Below, in pieces: positions 30,466-32,740 of a stretch of DNA of 32,740 nucleotides. The stretch comes from Ardenticatenia bacterium. Lineage in GTDB: Bacteria > Chloroflexota > Anaerolineae > Ardenticatenales > Ardenticatenaceae. The notes beneath the pieces are model-generated. The model searched no databases. It had not been told where the DNA came from and saw nothing but the letters and a program-made list of their open reading frames with translations. Where the stretch lies: positions 1 to 32,740 of the forward strand of contig JAUZRY010000069.1 in the NCBI GenBank assembly GCA_030949995.1, written 5' to 3'. Each line of letters opens with the position of its first letter. Position 1 is the first letter of the stretch. A program made the translations under genes and the position numbers.

Positions 30466-31411
30466 TCATTCGTCTACCTTGGGATAATGCCGATGAAACT
30501 TCTCCCGAGCTTGGGAAGTGGTAAAGCGCCAATCGACCGTCGCTTGGACCGCATTCCGGGCTTCTGCCCAGGCCTGCACCTCCCGTTCCACCGCGGCCAT
30601 ATCTGGCAATCGTCGGCGCAAACACTGCCGTTCCAAAATGGAAAACTCAATCTCCACCATGTTCAGCCAACTGGCATGCTTGGGCGTGTCGTGAAATTCC
30701 AACTTCTGCGTCAACCGCCGTGCCTCCTCCGGCGAGAAGGTCTTGTAGAACGCGGCCGGCGTATGGGTGTGCAAGTTGTCCAACACCACCCGAATCACCT
30801 CCGCCTCCGGATACACTTCGTCCACCAACCACTTCATCTGCCAAGCAAACTCCTGGGCCGTCCGCTGCTCCGCACTCGGACCTCTCGCCACCTTCGCCCC
30901 GGGTCAAAGCAGAGCAACAGGTGACACGTCCCATCGTCAATTTCCCCATACACCAGTGCTTCTTCTGCCAGGGCTTAAGCCGGTTTTTTTGAGCACACGG
31001 CGCACCGTCTCGTCGGAAATGCTCTCCACCACCCCCAATTCCACCAACTTGTCCGCCAGCAGCTGCATCGTCCAATGCTCTCGCCCCTCCGGCGGGTCAC
31101 TGCAGGCCAAGGCAATAAGCGTGGCTTCCCCCTTGGCATCCAGTTTGGGCTGGCCCCCGGGTCGAGGCCGGTCATACAAGGCCCTTTCTAACCCTTCCTG
31201 GACAAAGCGCTTGCTCATGTTGATCACCGTCGCAGGACTCACCTGCAACGCCTCGGCTATGAAGCCGTTCCTCCGCCCCTCCGCCGCCAGCAGCAGAATC
31301 CGCGCACGCGTCAACACCCGTGCCGAGGCCCTGCCTTTGCGCAGGAGAGACGTGCAAGAACGTGCGCTGTTCCTCCGTCAAGGTCACCACATACTTCTTC
31401 GGCCGAGCCAT
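30466..31411 (-). pseudogene. IS630-family transposase, copy B, missing first catalytic Asp region
   Basis: The start at 31411 (MARPKKYVVTLTEEQRTF) has GGAGAGG upstream. The frame breaks shortly after (about 31349-31357), then the helix-turn-helix and linker read well (ALYDRPRPGGQPKLDAKGEA ... [12 protein letters not shown]) to the A7 run (30984-30990 on plus). Beyond HWCMGKL the catalytic segment with the first Asp is deleted. Reading resumes with CHLLLCFDPGRRW-type sequence in a shifted frame, then MKWLVDEVYPEAEVIRVVLD with the second Asp and LNMVEIEF with the Glu. It cannot encode an active DDE transposase. Confidence 0.85.
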
Positions 31412-31470
31412 GTTCCTCTCCTCCGATGCCTTAGGCTGGTTCCCAGAGGAGAGGATACAAGAAAAATCCG

Positions 31471-31483
31471 TGTGGTCAAGTAC
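31471..31483 (-). repeat. Right terminal inverted repeat of IS copy B
   Basis: TGTGGTCAAGTAC on the plus strand; exact inverse of 30437-30449, followed by TA. Confidence 0.92.
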
Positions 31484-31542
31484 TAGATTGTCGTTTGTTT
31501 TCATGGAGGAGTGTGAGTGGTGACTCATATTCTTACGTGCTT

Positions 31543-32740
31543 TTATCTTGTGTTAAGGCATGAGAGCACAGTGTCGTGAATGCAGTGTTGGGTGTCACTG
31601 TTGATCTCCCAATCTCCCTCCAAGGCTATCAAACCATACCGTTCCTTGGTGCTTCCTGGATACACGTCAAACGGGTATATCCGGTCATGATAGTCGAAGA
31701 TTTCCGTATCCTCGTAATTTGTGGCCGCTGCTGAGACCACATAGCTGCCCGACAGGAGGGGGAGTGATGGGATCCGATATGTGACTTCTCCGGTCCCTTC
31801 CACATCCGGAATGCGCATGCCGCTGAAAGCGGTATTCGGACCGCAGATGTGGGTGCCATTCTGGTGGTGAATGGCGATACCGAAGATAGGATCTTCGACG
31901 CGCTCCGCGGCGTAAAAGGCCAGGCGAATGAGCATGGGCTCTCCTGTGGTGAAGGCTCGTGCCGGAGACCCATCATCACGGCAGATGGTGACGTTGGTGA
32001 TGCGGATGCGCCCGGTCCCCCACCGTTGATTGTCTGACACGTGGGCATGTGAGGCTTCGGCACGGGTGTTCTGCTGTTGAGCCGTGCGGTTGGTGTAGGC
32101 CATCACGACATCGGTGGGACGACCTATCGCTCGCACTTTCCCTTTTTCAAACCAGACAACCGTGTCGCAGAGTCGCTCGACGGTTCCTAAGTCATGGGAG
32201 ACGAGCACGATAGTCACGCCTTGGCGTTTCATCTCGTAAATGCGCTCCAAGCACTTGCGCTGGAAGGCGGCGTCACCCACGGCGAGGACTTCGTCGACCA
32301 ACAGGATGTCAGGGTTCACGTGGACGGCAACGGCAAAGCCTAGGCGCACATACATGCCGCTGGAGTAGTGTTTGACCGGCATGTCGATGAAGGGCTCGAG
32401 TTCGGCAAAGTGCACGATCTCGTCGAAGCGATGCCGAATCTCGGCGCGGCTGAAGCCCAGGAGGGCACTGTTCAAGTAGATGTTCTCGCGTCCCGAGAGG
32501 TCGGGGTGAAAGCCGGCACCGAGTTCGAGCAGGGCAGCCAGACGGCCTTGCACGGAAATGGTGCCTGCCGTGGGCTCCAAGATGCCGGCCATGAGCTTCA
32601 AGGCCGTGCTCTTGCCGCTGCCATTTGGTCCGATGAATCCCACGGTCTGGCCGGGAGAAATTTCAAGAGAGACATCGCGGAGGGCCCAGAATTCTTCCTG
32701 GTGTTCACGATGACGGCGTATTAAGTGTAAGAGTTTTCCT
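31543..32740 (-). CDS. Polysaccharide ABC exporter ATP-binding protein (Wzt/TagH-like), 5' partial
   Basis: The reading frame is open to the right edge, so the N-terminus lies outside; the ATG at 32643 falls inside the nucleotide-binding domain and is not the start. Visible: the segment ALRDVSLEISPGQTVGFIGP, Walker A GPNGSGKST, LLELGAGFHPDLSGRENIYL, the degenerate ABC signature YSSGMYVRLGFAVA typical of polysaccharide exporters, Walker B ILLVDEVLAVGD and the switch histidine VLVSHD. From about position 32100 down is a beta-rich C-terminal domain (RIRITNVTICRDDG, GSYVVSAAATNYEDTEIFDY) like the Wzt carbohydrate-binding domain that recognises the finished glycan. The membrane partner (Wzm/TagG) is expected upstream, off the window. 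Confidence 0.93.
   Translation of the reverse strand, partial: GKLLHLIRRHREHQEEFWALRDVSLEISPGQTVGFIGPNGSGKSTALKLMAGILEPTAGTISVQGRLAALLELGAGFHPDLSGRENIYLNSALLGFSRAEIRHRFDEIVHFAELEPFIDMPVKHYSSGMYVRLGFAVAVHVNPDILLVDEVLAVGDAAFQRKCLERIYEMKRQGVTIVLVSHDLGTVERLCDTVVWFEKGKVRAIGRPTDVVMAYTNRTAQQQNTRAEASHAHVSDNQRWGTGRIRITNVTICRDDGSPARAFTTGEPMLIRLAFYAAERVEDPIFGIAIHHQNGTHICGPNTAFSGMRIPDVEGTGEVTYRIPSLPLLSGSYVVSAAATNYEDTEIFDYHDRIYPFDVYPGSTKERYGLIALEGDWEINSDTQHCIHDTVLSCLNTR

Larger units (their letters stand above)
30437..31483 (-). mobile_element. IS630-family element, copy B, both ends intact, internally deleted
   Basis: 1047 bp, bounded by perfect 13-bp terminal inverted repeats (30437-30449 and 31471-31483) and flanked on both sides by TA (30435-30436, 31484-31485), the target duplication typical of IS630/Tc1-mariner elements. 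The empty site reads CTAG. Compared with copy A it lacks about 210 bases around the first catalytic Asp and carries a diverged patch at about 30838-30935. With both ends present it could still be moved by a transposase supplied in trans. Confidence 0.92.
29059..31528 (-). pseudogene. Glycosyltransferase (GT-B, GT4-like) split by IS630 copy B
   Basis: The main body (29059-30434) and the first 15 codons (31484-31528) are separated by IS copy B. Removing the element and one TA gives LVVLISHDVIGTRMAGPGIR and a 472-aa protein. Motifs include AGPGIRYYHLARVLSREF (N-terminal donor loop), VVLWGGGLWPWLDPLTAI and ETRLAFRSRILDYIWAGLPI. A basic amphipathic C-terminus follows (RLMRRLHRLNRSIRSYL). Two further frame breaks, at the G6 run 29871-29876 and the C5 run 29444-29448, are probably base-calling errors, because correcting them gives whole codons. 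The start at 31528 is 14 bases after the ABC ATPase stop, so the gene once followed it in an operon. An ATG at 30456-30458 lies within the IS end and is not a natural start. Confidence 0.85.

Noticed and set aside
27955-31483. Composite transposon formed by the two IS630 copies
   Set aside because: Copy A has no right end, and copy B has its own TA duplication inside the transferase gene. The copies arrived or decayed separately and did not move the gene together.

Overview
The window looks like a chromosomal segment of a member of the phylum Chloroflexota (Anaerolineae/Ardenticatenia-like, possibly thermophilic). This rests on the mixture of gene families: Ig-like/alpha-2-macroglobulin protein, PT-rich lipoprotein linkers after a lipobox, large glycan clusters with coiled-coil tails, and a secreted beta-helix protein ending in an FLPLI-type tail. 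No rRNA or tRNA is present to confirm it. Almost every gene is on the minus strand; only ligA (11766-13877) is on the plus strand.

Region 1 (1-5417, minus): a probable operon reading downwards from 5417: the last codons of a truncated OppC/DppC-type permease, a membrane-anchored TlpA-like thioredoxin, a TPR plus retropepsin-like protein, a PLP-dependent D-cysteine desulfhydrase/ACC deaminase-family enzyme, and the N-terminal part of a secreted six-Ig-domain alpha-2-macroglobulin-like protein that runs off the left edge. Region 2 (5418-8691): a polar amino acid ABC permease and, upstream, an unusual lipoprotein fusing two different classes of substrate-binding protein, with a long structured leader. 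Region 3 (8748-11548): a tight four-gene sulfur operon (FAD-dependent sulfide:quinone oxidoreductase-like, DUF1641, TusE/DsrC-like, DsrE-like) ended by a clear intrinsic terminator. It is divergent from ligA, which has a near-consensus promoter. Region 4 (13972-18673): a GH13 alpha-glucosidase, a polytopic membrane protein and a CDP-paratose 2-epimerase-like SDR, the last with a consensus promoter.

Region 5 (18898-32740, lower GC up to about 27.9 kb): a surface-polysaccharide cluster. It holds two GT4 glycosyltransferases, a coiled-coil accessory protein, a GT2-GT4 double glycosyltransferase, a GT2 with a coiled-coil tail, a secreted beta-helix/FN3 protein, two IS630-family elements, a glycosyltransferase gene split by one of them, and a Wzt-type polysaccharide ABC ATPase running off the right edge. 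The genes overlap by a few bases through most of 20170-25722, so they are probably cotranscribed to build and export one glycan.

At least ten genes carry single-base frame breaks, and most of those I could place lie in or beside homopolymers. When the frame is restored, lengths come out as whole codons and family motifs continue. I read these mostly as base-calling errors in the source assembly, not as pseudogenes, and annotate the joined genes. Real damage is limited to the oppC remnant, the two IS630 copies and the IS-split glycosyltransferase.
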